Shown: positions 48,391 through 59,224 of the stretch, piece after piece
Layout of the letters: each line of letters begins with the position of its first letter
Position numbering within the stretch: the stretch's first letter is position 1
Assembly (NCBI RefSeq): GCF_006384975.1
Contig: NZ_CP021645.1
Span: 710,001-774,000 of the forward strand
Length of the DNA stretch: 64,000 nt
Direction of reading: 5' to 3'
From: Pseudomonas oryzihabitans
GTDB taxonomy: Bacteria > Pseudomonadota > Gammaproteobacteria > Pseudomonadales > Pseudomonadaceae
Notes under the pieces: generated by a model
What the model saw: the letters and a program-made list of their open reading frames with translations, nothing else
Told to the model about the DNA's origin: nothing
The model's database searches: none
Program-made: the position numbers and the translations under genes

Positions 48391-49440
48391 TTATGTGGGT
48401 TTCGTACCTTTTTTCTTACGCTCTTCACGCCGATCATTGCTCACCTTGAGCTTCTTGGCCCGGCTTTCCAGCGCGAAATAGAGGACGGCCGCGATCAGCA
48501 GCGGGACGATGAAGTAGAGCGTTCTATAGCCGAGCAGGGCGGCGATGATCTTGCCCTGGGACAGGCCATCGTTGGCCAGCAGGGCGATGAACACCGTTTC
48601 CAGCACGCCCACGCCCGCAGGGATATGGACGATGACCATGGCGATACTGGAGAGCAGCAGCACGCCGAGCACGTGTAGGTAGTCCACCTGGCGTCCGAGG
48701 AACAGGTAGACGATGGCGGCCATGGCCATCCAGTTGATCGAAGACACCACCAGCTGGATGCAGGCCATGCGCAGCGAGGGCAGGGCGAGGCGCTGTTTGC
48801 GTACCGTCCATTCCCGTTGTTTGGCGAAGGCGCACACCGCCAGGTAGAAGACGATGAAGGCCAGCAGGCCGACGCCAATCAAGCGCAGGGTGGTATCGCC
48901 GATGAACCAGTTGGGTGGCATGTCCACCACGCCACTGACAAAGATACCGCCGGCCAGCAGGATGTAGCCGAGCCAGTTGGTGGCGATGCTCAGGGAAAAG
49001 ATGCGGGTAATGGTGCCGCTGGAAAGCCCCAATCGCGAATAGAGCCGGTACCTCATGCCGATACCGCCTACCCAGGTACTCAGAGTTAGGGTGAAGGCAT
49101 AGCAGATGAAAGACACCAGGAACACCTGCCGCTTGACCAGCTTGTGACCGCAATAGGCCCGGCCGATGAGGTCGTAGCAGCCGTACATGATGTACGACAG
49201 CACCACCAGGCCGCCGGCCATGGCCAAGGTCGTCCACTTGTAGCCGGTGAAGACCTTCCAGACCTCGCCCCAGTCGACCTTGCGGGCATAGATCACCAGC
49301 AGCACTACCACGGCGATCAGGAAGGCCCAGGTCAGGATCTTCTTGGCCAGGGCCCAGCGGCCGTTCTGCGGCTTGTCGGCCGCCTGCTGGTCGTCCTCGT
49401 CGCCAGGGGCGTGATCGAGGGTATCGCTACGGCTGGTCAT
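48391..49440 (-). CDS. ybhN: YbhN-like membrane protein (lysylphosphatidylglycerol synthase TM family)
   Basis: A 349-residue inner-membrane protein with about eight hydrophobic segments, beginning with a charged cytoplasmic N terminus (DHAPGDEDDQQAADKPQ) and a first helix ILTWAFLIAVVVLLVIYAR. Family landmarks: YGCYDLIGRAYCGHKL (about 90), GGIGMRYRLYSRLGLS (about 125), HIPAGVGVLETVFIALL (about 280). It has the flippase-like UPF0104 domain but not the aminoacyl-transferase half of MprF. ATG 49440 overlaps the clsB stop. It is third of a ybhP-clsB-ybhN run, the E. coli gene set. Confidence 0.92.
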   Translation of the reverse strand: MTSRSDTLDHAPGDEDDQQAADKPQNGRWALAKKILTWAFLIAVVVLLVIYARKVDWGEVWKVFTGYKWTTLAMAGGLVVLSYIMYGCYDLIGRAYCGHKLVKRQVFLVSFICYAFTLTLSTWVGGIGMRYRLYSRLGLSSGTITRIFSLSIATNWLGYILLAGGIFVSGVVDMPPNWFIGDTTLRLIGVGLLAFIVFYLAVCAFAKQREWTVRKQRLALPSLRMACIQLVVSSINWMAMAAIVYLFLGRQVDYLHVLGVLLLSSIAMVIVHIPAGVGVLETVFIALLANDGLSQGKIIAALLGYRTLYFIVPLLIAAVLYFALESRAKKLKVSNDRREERKKKGTKPT

Positions 49441-50681
49441 CGTTGGCACCTTGAAATCGAGGAGTCCACCCGGTCCTGGGTTTCCAGTTCGGGCTGGGCC
49501 GGAGGGTTGATCAGCTCGATCTTGGGCGTATGGCCGGGAAGCCAGCCCACCCAGGCGGGGAAGTGACGCAAGAAGTGGAACACCAGCATGGTCTTGGCCA
49601 GGTGCCAATAGGTACGCTTGGGTACCTTGCTGCTGTCCACGTGTTCGCAATGGTTCTGGATCAACTGCTCCAGGCGACCACGCAATTCGCGGTTGAAGTC
49701 GTGATCGTGGAAGATCAGGTTGCACTCGAGATTCAGCGACAGGCTCAGCGGATCGAGGTTGCTCGAACCCACCGTGGACCAGTGTCCGTCCATGGTCGCC
49801 ACCTTGCCGTGCAGGGGTCTCAGGCAGTATTCGTAGATCTCGACGCCGGCCTTCACCAGATAGTTGTAGAGCATCTGGGCGCCCACCTTGACGATGGCCA
49901 TATCCGGCTCGCCCTGGACGATCAGCACTACTCGCACCCCGCGCTGCGCCGCGTTGCGCATCTCACGCAGGAGGCGGTAGCCCGGGAAGAAGTAGGCGTT
50001 GGCGATCACCACCTCATGCTTGGCCGTGCGCAGCATTTCCAGGTAATGCTGCTCGATGTCGGCACGGTGCTGGTCGTTGTCGCGATAGACGAACAACGCC
50101 TGGGCGTTGCCGGGATGGCGATTGTTGGCGGGCTTGCGCGAACGCTTGCCCCACCAGCGGTGAGTCTCTTCCGGGGAATCGATGGCGTCGCGGGCGAAGC
50201 GGTGGATGTCATCGACGATGGGGCCTTCCACCTCGACGGCGTAGTCCTGCTTGGCTTCGGGCCCGAAGTCGCCCAGGTGCTCGGCGGAATAGTTGATGCC
50301 GCCGATGAAGCCGAGGCGGGCATCCACCACCACGATCTTGCGGTGCAGGCGACGGAAGAGGTTGGTCCTCATGCCCATCACCAGGGGGCGCGGATCGTAG
50401 TAGCGAAAGCGCACGCCGGCCTGGACCATCTCGTCGATGAACTCGCGCGGCAGATCGGGCGAGCCGTAGGCATCCACGGTGATATCCACCTGGACGCCGC
50501 GTTTGGCTGCCGCCACCAACTCTTCCTGCAGGGCCTTGCCGACCTTGTCGTAGAAGAGGATGAAGGTCTCGATGATGACCTCGCGCTCGGCGGCGCGGAT
50601 CGCCTCGAACACGCGTGGGAAGAAGTCCTCGCCGTTTTCCAGCAAGGTGATGCGGTTTCCGTCCCGCCACTCGAAGTTCAT
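49437..50681 (-). CDS. clsB: Cardiolipin synthase B
   Basis: Phospholipase D-superfamily enzyme joining phosphatidylglycerol molecules (or PG with other alcohols) to cardiolipin. The 414-residue product has two HKD motifs: [19 protein letters not shown] (about 111-129) and [19 protein letters not shown] (about 292-310). The absence of N-terminal membrane helices marks the ClsB (YbhO) type. ATG 50681 overlaps the ybhP stop (ATGA) and opens [20 protein letters not shown]; the longer frame upstream reads through ybhP. Confidence 0.93.
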   Translation of the reverse strand: MNFEWRDGNRITLLENGEDFFPRVFEAIRAAEREVIIETFILFYDKVGKALQEELVAAAKRGVQVDITVDAYGSPDLPREFIDEMVQAGVRFRYYDPRPLVMGMRTNLFRRLHRKIVVVDARLGFIGGINYSAEHLGDFGPEAKQDYAVEVEGPIVDDIHRFARDAIDSPEETHRWWGKRSRKPANNRHPGNAQALFVYRDNDQHRADIEQHYLEMLRTAKHEVVIANAYFFPGYRLLREMRNAAQRGVRVVLIVQGEPDMAIVKVGAQMLYNYLVKAGVEIYEYCLRPLHGKVATMDGHWSTVGSSNLDPLSLSLNLECNLIFHDHDFNRELRGRLEQLIQNHCEHVDSSKVPKRTYWHLAKTMLVFHFLRHFPAWVGWLPGHTPKIELINPPAQPELETQDRVDSSISRCQR

Positions 50682-51439
50682 AGGTGGAAGTCCGCGGCGA
50701 GGGGCGCGTGGTCGGACAGGTGCGACCACGGCTGATTGCCTAGCACCTGGGGGCGACCCACACTGACATTGCGGGTGTAGATGCGATCCAGGCAGAGCAG
50801 GGGGCGCTTCGCCGGGAAGGTCTTGGGCAGCCGCCCTGCGGTCTTCATGAATACCTCTTCGAGTCCTGCGCCCTGGCCAAGGATGTCGTTGGCCTTCTGG
50901 CGCCAGTCGTTGAAGTCCCCCGCCACCACGACGGGGGCGTCGCTGGGCAGGGAGTTGATGTGTTCGCAGATCAACTTCATCTGCATCTGGCGATGTTTCT
51001 CGCGCAGACCCAGGTGTACGCAGATCACGTGGAGATCCACCGCCTGGTCCGGGATACGCAGGACGCAATGCAGCATCCCGCGTTTTTCCGGACCAGCGAT
51101 GGAGATGTCGAAGTTGTCGTAGCTGACGATGGGAAACTTCGACAGCACCGCATTACCGTGGTGGCCGTCCGGGTAGACCGCATTGCGCCCGTAGGCGAAG
51201 TCGGTCCACATCGAATCGGCCAGGAACTCGTACTGCGGCGCCGCCGGCCAGTTCTCGAAGCGCAACGGGTGTTTTTCGTGGGTGCCCAATACCTCCTGCA
51301 AGAAGACAATGTCCGCTGACACCGTCCGCACCGCTTCGCGCAATTCCGGCAAGATGAACTTGCGGTTGAAGGACGTGAAGCCCTTGTGCGTGTTGATGGT
51401 CAGGACCTTGAACGAAAAACCCTGTTGCGCGTTCGTCAT
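50678..51439 (-). CDS. ybhP: Endonuclease/exonuclease/phosphatase family protein YbhP
   Basis: A 253-residue EEP-superfamily protein with the motifs [14 protein letters not shown] (about 13), IVFLQEVLG (metal-binding Glu, about 47), VVAGDFNDW (about 173) and [11 protein letters not shown] (catalytic His, near the end). Cytosolic by lack of a signal. Substrate unknown; a lipid phosphate is plausible because it is coupled to clsB by overlap, as in E. coli ybhP-clsB-ybhN. Its ATG overlaps the glgX stop by four bases, tying this lipid operon to the glgX transcript. Confidence 0.9.
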   Translation of the reverse strand: MTNAQQGFSFKVLTINTHKGFTSFNRKFILPELREAVRTVSADIVFLQEVLGTHEKHPLRFENWPAAPQYEFLADSMWTDFAYGRNAVYPDGHHGNAVLSKFPIVSYDNFDISIAGPEKRGMLHCVLRIPDQAVDLHVICVHLGLREKHRQMQMKLICEHINSLPSDAPVVVAGDFNDWRQKANDILGQGAGLEEVFMKTAGRLPKTFPAKRPLLCLDRIYTRNVSVGRPQVLGNQPWSHLSDHAPLAADFHL

Positions 51440-53625
51440 GCCTGGCGTTTCCTCCGCTTGGTCTGGGTCAGCTCGAACAGCAATACCGAGCGTCCGGTGA
51501 CCTGATAGGTGTCTCCGAAGTTGAAGACGTCACCCGCGTCCAGGTCCGGCTGGTTGGTATCCAGCTGCAGGGCCCAATGCTCGCCCTGGGGGACCTCGGG
51601 CAGAGTGAAATCCACTACATCATAATGAGCATTGACCAGAATCAGCAGCGAGGTATCCGCACCCTTGCGACGAATACCGGTCGGCTGGGCGCGGCCATCG
51701 AGCAGGATGCCCATGCACTTGTTGCTGCCGTCCTGCCATTGCTCCACGCCCATCTCGTCGCCACTGGGCTGCAACCAGGTGACGTCCTTAACGCCCAATT
51801 CCTCGTTGTAGACGCCGGTGAAGAAGCGGCTCCGGCGCAGTAGCGGGTAGCGTCGACGCAGGTCGATCAGGGTGCGCACGTATTCCTGCAGCTCGGCGCT
51901 CTTCTCGCTGATCTCCCAGTTGACCCAGCCGATCTCGCTGTCCTGGCAATAGGCGTTGTTGTTGCCGCCCTGGGTGCGGGCAAACTCGTCGCCGGCCAGC
52001 AGCATCGGCGTGCCCTGGGAGAGGAAGAGGGTGGCCAGCAGGTTGCGCATCTGGCGGTAGCGCAGCTCGATGATTTCCGGATCGTCGGTCTCGCCTTCGA
52101 CACCGCAGTTCCACGACAGGTTGTGGGAGTGCCCGTCCTTGTTGTCCTCGCCGTTGGCCTCGTTGTGCTTGTCGTTGTACGACACGGTGTCGGCCAGGGT
52201 GAAGCCATCGTGGGCGGTGACGAAGTTGACCGAGGAGTAGGGCTTGCGGCCACGGCGATTGAACTTGTCGCCGGAGCCCAGGAAGATCTTCGCGAAGTCG
52301 CCGATCTGGTCTTCGTCGCCCTTCCAGAAGGCGCGGGCGGTGTCGCGGAAGGTGTCGTTCCACTCCATCCAGCCGGGCGGGAAGTTGCCCACCTGGTAGC
52401 CGCCGGGACCGCAGTCCCAGGGTTCGGCGATGAGCTTGGTCTCGGCCAGGATCGGGTCCTGGCGGCAGGCGTGCAGGAAACCGCCGCCTTCGTCGAAGCC
52501 ATCCGGCTCGCGGCCGAGAATGGTGGCCAAGTCGAAGCGGAAGCCGTCCACGCCCATCTCGGTGGCCCAGTAGCGCAGCGAGTCGGTCACCATCTGCAGC
52601 ACGCAGGGGTGGCTCATGTTCAGGGTGTTACCGGTGCCGGTGTCGTTGATGTAGTAACGCGCATCGTCGGGCATCAGGCGGTAGTAGTTGGCGTTGTCGA
52701 TACCCTTGAGCGAAAGGGTCGGCCCCATCTCGTTGCCTTCGGCAGTGTGGTTGTAAACCACGTCGAGGATCACCTCGAGGCCGGCGTTGTGCATGCGCGC
52801 GACCATCACCTTGAATTCGCCGATGGATTGGCTGGCCATGTAGCGCGAGTGCGGGGCGAAGAACGCCAGGGTGTTATAGCCCCAGAAGTTTCTCAGACCC
52901 TTTTCCAGCAGGTGGTTGTCGTCGAGGAAATAGTGAATCGGCATCAGCTCGACGGAGGTGATGCCGAGCGATTTGATGTAGTCGATGACTTCGCTTTCCT
53001 GCAGCCCCGAGAAGGTGCCACGGGCGCTTTCCGGGACCGCGGGGTGCTGCATGGTGTAGCCGCGGACGTGGGTTTCATAGAACACGGTGCGATCACGCGG
53101 GACGCGCGGATGGGTGGTGTTGCCCCAGGTGAAGGCGGGGTCGATCACCCGGCAGCGCGGCATGAAGGGCGCGCTGTCACGCTCGTCGAAGGAGAGGTCG
53201 CCATCGGGATGGCCGATGGTGTAGCCGAACAGGGCGTCGTTCCACTCCAGCTCACCGACGATCTGCTTGGCATAGGGGTCGATCAGCAGCTTGTTGTGGT
53301 TGAAGCGGTGCCCGTTCTGCGGCTCGTAGGGGCCGTGGACGCGGTAGCCGTACAGGGTGCCCGGGCGAGCGTCGGGCAGGTAGCCGTGCCAGATTTCGTT
53401 GGTGAATTCGGGCAACTCGATGCGCTCGATCTCTTCCTTGCCTTCGTCATCGAAGAGGCACAGCTCCACCTTGGTGGCATTGGCGGAAAAGATGGCGAAG
53501 TTCACGCCGGAACCGTCCCAGGTGGCGCCCAGTGGATAGGGTAGCCCCTCACGCACACGAGACTTGGACTTACTGATGAAAGTGGTCGCTTCGGTTAACG
53601 GCTTGTTGGAATCAGTTGAAGTCAT
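51436..53625 (-). CDS. glgX: Glycogen debranching enzyme GlgX
   Basis: GH13 isoamylase-type enzyme cutting alpha-1,6 branches of alpha-glucan. The 729-residue product has the CBM48 start [20 protein letters not shown] (about 31-50), the barrel motifs [16 protein letters not shown] (about 293), nucleophile Asp in [19 protein letters not shown] (about 365), acid Glu in [16 protein letters not shown] (about 402) and [18 protein letters not shown] (about 475). ATG 53625 is preceded by CGAGAG. Gene ends overlapping ybhP. The 249 bp before it carry only a hairpin. Confidence 0.95.
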   Translation of the reverse strand: MTSTDSNKPLTEATTFISKSKSRVREGLPYPLGATWDGSGVNFAIFSANATKVELCLFDDEGKEEIERIELPEFTNEIWHGYLPDARPGTLYGYRVHGPYEPQNGHRFNHNKLLIDPYAKQIVGELEWNDALFGYTIGHPDGDLSFDERDSAPFMPRCRVIDPAFTWGNTTHPRVPRDRTVFYETHVRGYTMQHPAVPESARGTFSGLQESEVIDYIKSLGITSVELMPIHYFLDDNHLLEKGLRNFWGYNTLAFFAPHSRYMASQSIGEFKVMVARMHNAGLEVILDVVYNHTAEGNEMGPTLSLKGIDNANYYRLMPDDARYYINDTGTGNTLNMSHPCVLQMVTDSLRYWATEMGVDGFRFDLATILGREPDGFDEGGGFLHACRQDPILAETKLIAEPWDCGPGGYQVGNFPPGWMEWNDTFRDTARAFWKGDEDQIGDFAKIFLGSGDKFNRRGRKPYSSVNFVTAHDGFTLADTVSYNDKHNEANGEDNKDGHSHNLSWNCGVEGETDDPEIIELRYRQMRNLLATLFLSQGTPMLLAGDEFARTQGGNNNAYCQDSEIGWVNWEISEKSAELQEYVRTLIDLRRRYPLLRRSRFFTGVYNEELGVKDVTWLQPSGDEMGVEQWQDGSNKCMGILLDGRAQPTGIRRKGADTSLLILVNAHYDVVDFTLPEVPQGEHWALQLDTNQPDLDAGDVFNFGDTYQVTGRSVLLFELTQTKRRKRQA

Positions 53626-53841
53626 TTCGACGCTCTCGGGATAGCTGGGAAGGAAGTCGCTCTGATGGGGCTCTCATTACCTGCCGGTGGCTGAATCGAT
53701 ACAGATCCGGCTACGTGCATATGAAAGGCCCGACGCAGCGCAGTTCCGGCACTCCTGAGCGAGCCGACAAAGCGTTGTTTTTTCTAGAAAAAATCGGGGA
53801 ATTTTGGCTGAAGCGGAGGCCGCATCGAAGCGGTGAGGGAT

Positions 53842-53863
53842 GGCCTGGCCGAACGGCCAGGCC
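53842..53863 (-). other. Nine-pair hairpin after the DUF2934 gene
   Basis: GGCCTGGCC (53842-53850) pairs perfectly with GGCCAGGCC (53855-53863) around GAAC, 11 bp after the DUF2934 stop. No T-run follows, so it is a weak or Rho-assisted terminator at best. The rest of 53626-53874 shows no gene. Confidence 0.6.
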
Positions 53864-53874
53864 GAGGCATCACA

Positions 53875-54357
53875 TCACTCGCTGACAGCCGGCTTGGCTG
53901 CAGGGGTCTTGGCACGCGAAGCACGCGGCTTCTTCGGTGCAGCGGGAGCGACACCAACGCCCGTCGCGTCAACCTCGGCAGCCGGCTTGGCCTTGCTCGC
54001 ACTGGTCTTGCCGGTGCTGGGCTTGACCGCCTGCTTGACCTTGGAAGCGACTTTCTTCGCTGCCGATTCGACCTTCTCGGTCACGGACTCACCCGCGGCG
54101 GCCGCCTCGGTCGCGGCCTTCTCGCTGCCGCTCTTGGTCTTGCCAGTGGTGCTGACCTTGCCGGCAGGTGCCTTGCTGGTGGTGGTCTTGGTCGCTCGCG
54201 GCTTCTTGGCGACGGTTTTCTTGGCCACGCCTTCCTGTTCGGCTTCGTACAGTCGGGTCGCCATTTCCCAATGGCGATCATGTTCGTGCGCCGGCCGTCC
54301 TTCAGACTCCCAGATCTGATAGGCGAGCTGCTGAATGCGTTCGTCTTTTTGGGTCAT
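53875..54357 (-). CDS. DUF2934 protein with Lys/Ala-rich tail
   Basis: A 160-residue protein: an N-terminal DUF2934 helix pair (QQLAYQIWESEGRPAHEHDRH in part, then HWEMATRLYEAEQ, about 8-40) and a 110-residue low-complexity tail of Lys, Ala, Thr and Ser (KKTVAKKPRATKTTTSKAPAG and similar), very basic and probably disordered. The tail resembles histone H1-like proteins of Pseudomonas and could bind nucleic acid. Its ATG shares one base with the treY stop (TAATG), so it is co-translated with the trehalose genes. As I recall, a DUF2934 gene is a regular companion of this cluster; its function is unknown. Confidence 0.87.
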   Translation of the reverse strand: MTQKDERIQQLAYQIWESEGRPAHEHDRHWEMATRLYEAEQEGVAKKTVAKKPRATKTTTSKAPAGKVSTTGKTKSGSEKAATEAAAAGESVTEKVESAAKKVASKVKQAVKPSTGKTSASKAKPAAEVDATGVGVAPAAPKKPRASRAKTPAAKPAVSE

Positions 54358-57161
54358 TACGGTGCGGCTCCTTGAGTGGTGTCTTGTGTGCTGAGCAATC
54401 CAAGCGGAAAACGTGCCAGAACCTCGCCAATGGATAGCTCTTTCTTTTGGTCATGGACAGATGAGGGGACGAAAGTTTCCCCGAAACGGTACATGGACAA
54501 GGTTTCAGGGAGTTTTATCCGAGTGTCTTGCCAGGCATCGGCAGAAAAGCTGATTTTCCCGCCGGCTTCCAACAGGCTGGACGTGTGTAGCGGCACCACG
54601 ACGATCACTGCCTGCTCTTCCCAGGTGCGTGCGAAGGCGAGCACGTTCGCCGCGCGAGCACCTTCGACCGTCAGGGGTACATAACTGCCTTCGGTGAACA
54701 GGCGCGGATGCTGCTTGCGCAATTCCAGCACGGCGGCCAGTACCTGCTGCTTGACCTCGCCGTTCTGCCAATTCGCCAGGGCTTCTGCAGCCGAAACCTG
54801 CTGCGCCAGGGCATCCTTGCGCGGGGCGTAGTCCACCGCGCGGCGGTTGTCCGGCTCCACCAGGCTGAAGTCCCAGAATTCACCGCCCTGGTAGAGATCG
54901 GGAACGCCCGGCGCCGTGTTGCGCAGCAGCAACTGGACCAGGCCATTCAGGGCTCCGGCCGGGGCCAGTTTCTGCACGGCAGCGACGATTTCGCCACGCA
55001 GCGAGCGGTATTTGTCATCGGTGAGCAGGCCTTCCAGAAAGGCTTTGCAGGCGGTTTCATAGTCGCCATTCGGCGCCCACCAGTCCGACTCCAGCTTTTC
55101 TTCGCGCAGGGCTTTTTCCTGCCACTGCAGCAGGCGCTCCAGATAGGCCTGCAGGCCCTTGCTGTCGTCCGCCTGCAGGTCCAGCGGCCAGCTGGCGAGC
55201 AGGGTCTGGTAGAGCATCAACTCGTCACCCGGGGTCGGGGCGGGCGCCTCGTTCCACTGGCCACGCAGGGGGGCTGCCTGCTGCATCCAGCGACTGACCT
55301 GGGCGATATAGGCGTCCGGCCGCTCCGAGACCACTGCCAGCCGGGCACGGGTGTCCTCGCCACGCTTGTGGTCGTGCGTGGCGGTGGTCAGCATGTTGCG
55401 CGGGAAGTGCTCGGCGCGCCAGCCGCTGGCTTCGTGGAAGGCACTGACCGGCTGGGCGAAATGCTGGGGGTCGAAGCCGACGTCGTTACGCGAAAGCAGA
55501 GGAGCGGAGCGATAGCAGGCGGTGTCTTCCACCGCCTTGGCGGCGATGGGCGAGGTGAGCTGCTGGAACTTGGTGATGGCGCGACGCTGTTCGCGACGGG
55601 CCAGGCTGCCCACCGGCTTATGGCGCGGCGCATCGCCACCCAGCCAGGCACGCAATTGCTCGAGCAAGGGTTGCTCCGCTTCGCTGACGTGGGGCCGCGC
55701 CGCTTCCAGGGCGGTGTCGAACCACTGGGCATCGTTGCCGACGAAACCCGCCGCGCCGGCGTAGGTGCGATAGACCTTGAACTGCACGATCAACTCCAGC
55801 AGCACCCGGCGAATGGCGCCTTGGCTGGTGTCACGGGTCCGCCAATCCTGCTGGGCCAGCAGGTGCAGGGTGTGCACGGCCGACTCGAATTCGCTGTTCA
55901 GCGCCGTGGTGAGCACCAGGCGCCGCGCCTCCCGTACCTCTTCGAGGAAGTCTTCGGTACGCCCGGTGGTTTCCGCCCAGAACTTGCGCAGCGGTGCTTC
56001 ACCACGGGCATCGTGCTGGACCGCCGAGACCTCGTTCATGAATTCGTAGCCGGTGGTGCCGTCGATGCCCCAGCCTTCACGCAGGTGTTCGCCCTCGGCG
56101 AGGATCTTCTCGATGTAGATGGGGAAGCCATCTTCCGGTGCACCGCCGGATCGGCTGGCGCAGAGATTGTCCACGCGGCGACGCAGCTTGCGACAATAGG
56201 CGCGCGGGTTGGCCAGGCCATCGATGTGGTCCAGTCTCAGGCCGTCGAGCAGGCCTTCGCTGATCAGGCGGAAGATCAGCGAATGGGTTTCCTCGAACAC
56301 CTCGTGGCGCTCCATGCGCAGGCCACCCAGTTCGGTGATGTCGAAGAACCGCCGCCAGTTGATGTCATCCGAGGCGGTGCGCCAGCTGGCCAGGCGATAG
56401 TGCTGGCTCTCCAGCAGGGCATGCAGGCGTTCCTGGTTGGCCGGCTGGCTGCCGTCGAAGGCGGCGATGGCCTTGTCGATGGCGGCGGCGACAGCGGGCT
56501 CCTTGGCGGCATCCGCCAGCTGGCGCTGGGCACCCCGGGCTTCTGCCTGGTCCTTGGCGCGGGCGGAGAAGGCATCCGCGAACAGGCTCAGCTGGGGTAG
56601 GTCGCTCTCGCGCAGGATCTGGCCATAGGTGCCGGGATTGATGGGGAAGTGGTGAGCGTAGTACTCCACGCGGAAGGCGCCTTTTTCCGCATCGAACACC
56701 AGCTTGAGTTCGCCGGCCTGCAGGACGTTGCCATAGGCATCGCCGAGGAAGGGCAGCAGCACCTGGCCTTGCAGATCCGGGTCGGGGCCGTACCAGTTGA
56801 TGTCGTAGAAGCCGGCGTAGCGGCTCTGGCGGCCCCATTCGAGGATGTCCAGCCACCAGGCGTTTTCCGAACCGCCCACGTTGGTGTGGTTGGGCACGAA
56901 GTCAGCGATCAGGCCCATACCATGCTCGCGCAGCCGGGCGACCAGGCGGCGCAGCGCCTCTTCACCGCCCAGCTCCGGGTTCACCCGGGTCGGGTCCACG
57001 ACGTCGTAGCCGTGCACGGAACCAGCGCGGGCGGTGGTGATGGGGGACGCATAGAAATGGCTGATACCCAGCTTGGCGTAGTACTCCACCAGGGGCAGGG
57101 CATCGTCGAAGGTGAAATCCTTGTGGAACTGCAGGCGTACGGTAGCGCGCAAGCGACTCAT
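54357..57161 (-). CDS. treY: Maltooligosyltrehalose synthase
   Basis: GH13_26 enzyme turning the reducing-end alpha-1,4 link of maltodextrin into a trehalose end. The 934-residue product opens MSRLRATVRLQFHKDFTFDD and shows LGISHFYASPITTARAGSVH (about 30-49), GYDVVDPTRVNPELGG, FVPNHTNVGGSENAWWLD, nucleophile Asp in GLRLDHIDGLANPRAYCRK (about 309-327), acid Glu in IYIEKILAEGEHLREGW (about 352) and TATHDHKRGEDTRARLA (about 600). ATG 57161 overlaps the malQ stop. The TreY-MalQ-TreZ order is usual in this cluster. Confidence 0.95.
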   Translation of the reverse strand: MSRLRATVRLQFHKDFTFDDALPLVEYYAKLGISHFYASPITTARAGSVHGYDVVDPTRVNPELGGEEALRRLVARLREHGMGLIADFVPNHTNVGGSENAWWLDILEWGRQSRYAGFYDINWYGPDPDLQGQVLLPFLGDAYGNVLQAGELKLVFDAEKGAFRVEYYAHHFPINPGTYGQILRESDLPQLSLFADAFSARAKDQAEARGAQRQLADAAKEPAVAAAIDKAIAAFDGSQPANQERLHALLESQHYRLASWRTASDDINWRRFFDITELGGLRMERHEVFEETHSLIFRLISEGLLDGLRLDHIDGLANPRAYCRKLRRRVDNLCASRSGGAPEDGFPIYIEKILAEGEHLREGWGIDGTTGYEFMNEVSAVQHDARGEAPLRKFWAETTGRTEDFLEEVREARRLVLTTALNSEFESAVHTLHLLAQQDWRTRDTSQGAIRRVLLELIVQFKVYRTYAGAAGFVGNDAQWFDTALEAARPHVSEAEQPLLEQLRAWLGGDAPRHKPVGSLARREQRRAITKFQQLTSPIAAKAVEDTACYRSAPLLSRNDVGFDPQHFAQPVSAFHEASGWRAEHFPRNMLTTATHDHKRGEDTRARLAVVSERPDAYIAQVSRWMQQAAPLRGQWNEAPAPTPGDELMLYQTLLASWPLDLQADDSKGLQAYLERLLQWQEKALREEKLESDWWAPNGDYETACKAFLEGLLTDDKYRSLRGEIVAAVQKLAPAGALNGLVQLLLRNTAPGVPDLYQGGEFWDFSLVEPDNRRAVDYAPRKDALAQQVSAAEALANWQNGEVKQQVLAAVLELRKQHPRLFTEGSYVPLTVEGARAANVLAFARTWEEQAVIVVVPLHTSSLLEAGGKISFSADAWQDTRIKLPETLSMYRFGETFVPSSVHDQKKELSIGEVLARFPLGLLSTQDTTQGAAP

Positions 57162-59224
57162 CGAGTGATCTCCGGATTGTTACGAGCAGCGCTCAGCACG
57201 CTTAGGCGTCGTTCAGGGGGGGCGGCGTCCAGCAGACGGTCCGCGGGCGCATCCCAGCGGCGCAGCCAATTGGGGTGTTCGTTGGTGGTGCCGGGCAAAT
57301 TGGCCTGCTCCAGCTGCCCCAGGGCGTCTTCCACCGGCAGGATGATCAAGGGCGCCGGGGTGCGACCGATGAAGTCGATGGCCGCGTCAACCGCCGCCTC
57401 GACGTTGTCGACGCTGGTATCTTCCAGGTGCAGCACCTTGGCCAGGTGACGGCGATCCTCGGCGCGTTCGGCCAATTGGTCTTCCCGGCTGGTGCCATCG
57501 GGCAGCAGGCCGAGCTTTTCCTGCCAGTCGGCATCGCGACCCTGCCACCAGCCGGTGAGGGTCGGCAGATCGTGGGTGGTGGGCATGCCCATGGCCGTGG
57601 CGGACCAGGCCTTGGCCGCCTTGAACGCCTTGCCATCGCGCTCGAACAGCAGGATCTGCATGCCCATGACGGCGCGTTCGGCCAACCGCTCGCGGAAGCC
57701 TTCGGGCACCGTGCCCAGGTCTTCGCCCATGACCACGCAGCGATAGCGCCAGGACTCCAGCGCGACCAGCCGCAGCAGATCGTCGATGGGGTAAGAGAGG
57801 TAGGCGCCATCGGCGGGCGAGGCACCCTCGGGGACCAGCCAGAGGCGTTGCAGGCCCATCACGTGATCGATGCGCACGCCTCCGGCATGGGCGAAGTTGG
57901 CCCTGAGCATCTCGATGAAGGCTCGGAAGCCGTGCTTGACCATGCCGGTGGGCGAGAAGGCGGAAATGCCCCAGCCCTGGCCTTTCTGGTTCAGCAGGTC
58001 CGGCGGGCAACCGACGGTGACCGAGGCCAGCAGCTCTTCCTGGCGACTCCAGGCCTGGCTGCCGCCACCGTCCGCGCCGACGGCGATGTCGGCGATCAGG
58101 CCGATACGCATCCCGGCATCGCGGCACTGCTGCTGCGCCGCTGCCAGCCCTTCGCTCGCCAGCCACTGGGTGAAGGCATAGAACTCCACATCCTGGGCGT
58201 GACGTTCGGCGAATTCGGCGACGGCGGGGTCCTTGGGATCGCGATACTGCCGCGGCCAATGCTGCCAGCTCGGCGAGGCTTCTCCCTGGGTAAAGGAGGC
58301 GTGCAGGGCCTCGAAGCGGCAGTGATTCTCCAGGGCTTCACCGCCCTCGCGGCGGAACGCCTCGAAGCGCTGGCGCAGTTCGCCGTCGGCGGTACGGAAG
58401 TCCAGGTGCAGGGTACGCAGCAGGCGCAGGCGCAGCTTCGCCAACGCCGGCCAGTCGATCAGCTCAAGCCGTTCGAGGCGCTCGGCTTCCGCCTGCAGGC
58501 CGGCTCTTTGCCCGGCCTGGCGCACGCGCTCGGCGCCGAAGACCAACTCCGGCGCCGCATAGAGCACGTTGAAGAACACCCGGCTGGAGGGGGAGTAGGG
58601 GCTGTAGCGACTGCCATCGGCGCTGAACATGGCATGCAGCGGGCTGATGGCCAGGGCGTCGGCACCCTTGCCGGCAGCCGCCTTCGCGAGTTGCACCAAG
58701 CCCTGCAGATCCCCCGCGCCGCTACCACCTTCGCGTCGCAGGCTGTAGAGCTGCACCGCCAGCCCCCACAACCGGGCGTGCTCGTCGCCGGTCGCGTCGG
58801 CGATGGTGTAGCACCGCTCGGGCGCTACCGCGAGGGTCAGCTGTTTGCCGTCGATTTCTGCCTGGTGGTAGCCCGGCTCGTCGATAGCCGCGAGTTGCCC
58901 CCGGGCATCCACGGTACCTTCCAGGCGCTCGCCACCTTCCAGTTGCACCTGGTAGCGGACGCCGCTCCTGAATTGATCCGGCGTCCCGACGGGTTTGCCC
59001 ACCAGCGCGGTGATCAGGGGCGGCAGATGGTCCTTGTCGCCCACCTCGGCCAGCTTGCGCAGACTCGCATCTATGTCGGCGTCGCTGTCGGCCGGCAACT
59101 CGATGGCCTTGAGCAGATTGCGTAACGCCTCTGGGCTTACCTGCTGGCGCTGGCCATCGTAGGCCGTCCATTCGATGGCGATGCCGGCCGCCTTGGCCAG
59201 CTGTTCCAGGCGATCCCCGCTCAT
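57158..59224 (-). CDS. malQ: 4-alpha-glucanotransferase (amylomaltase)
   Basis: GH77 disproportionating enzyme reshuffling alpha-1,4 glucan chains and releasing glucose. The 688-residue protein has an N-terminal extension, then LYSLRREGGSGAGDLQGLVQ (about 155-174), SPYSPSSRVFFNVLYAAPE (about 203), nucleophile Asp in GGVRIDHVMGLQRLWLVP (about 445), acid Glu in CVVMGEDLGTVPEGF (about 494) and PTTHDLPTLTGWWQGRD (about 545). ATG 59224 (MSGDRLEQLAKAAG) overlaps the treZ stop; the frame upstream reads through treZ. Adjusts chain length for TreY/TreZ. Confidence 0.95.
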   Translation of the reverse strand: MSGDRLEQLAKAAGIAIEWTAYDGQRQQVSPEALRNLLKAIELPADSDADIDASLRKLAEVGDKDHLPPLITALVGKPVGTPDQFRSGVRYQVQLEGGERLEGTVDARGQLAAIDEPGYHQAEIDGKQLTLAVAPERCYTIADATGDEHARLWGLAVQLYSLRREGGSGAGDLQGLVQLAKAAAGKGADALAISPLHAMFSADGSRYSPYSPSSRVFFNVLYAAPELVFGAERVRQAGQRAGLQAEAERLERLELIDWPALAKLRLRLLRTLHLDFRTADGELRQRFEAFRREGGEALENHCRFEALHASFTQGEASPSWQHWPRQYRDPKDPAVAEFAERHAQDVEFYAFTQWLASEGLAAAQQQCRDAGMRIGLIADIAVGADGGGSQAWSRQEELLASVTVGCPPDLLNQKGQGWGISAFSPTGMVKHGFRAFIEMLRANFAHAGGVRIDHVMGLQRLWLVPEGASPADGAYLSYPIDDLLRLVALESWRYRCVVMGEDLGTVPEGFRERLAERAVMGMQILLFERDGKAFKAAKAWSATAMGMPTTHDLPTLTGWWQGRDADWQEKLGLLPDGTSREDQLAERAEDRRHLAKVLHLEDTSVDNVEAAVDAAIDFIGRTPAPLIILPVEDALGQLEQANLPGTTNEHPNWLRRWDAPADRLLDAAPPERRLSVLSAARNNPEITR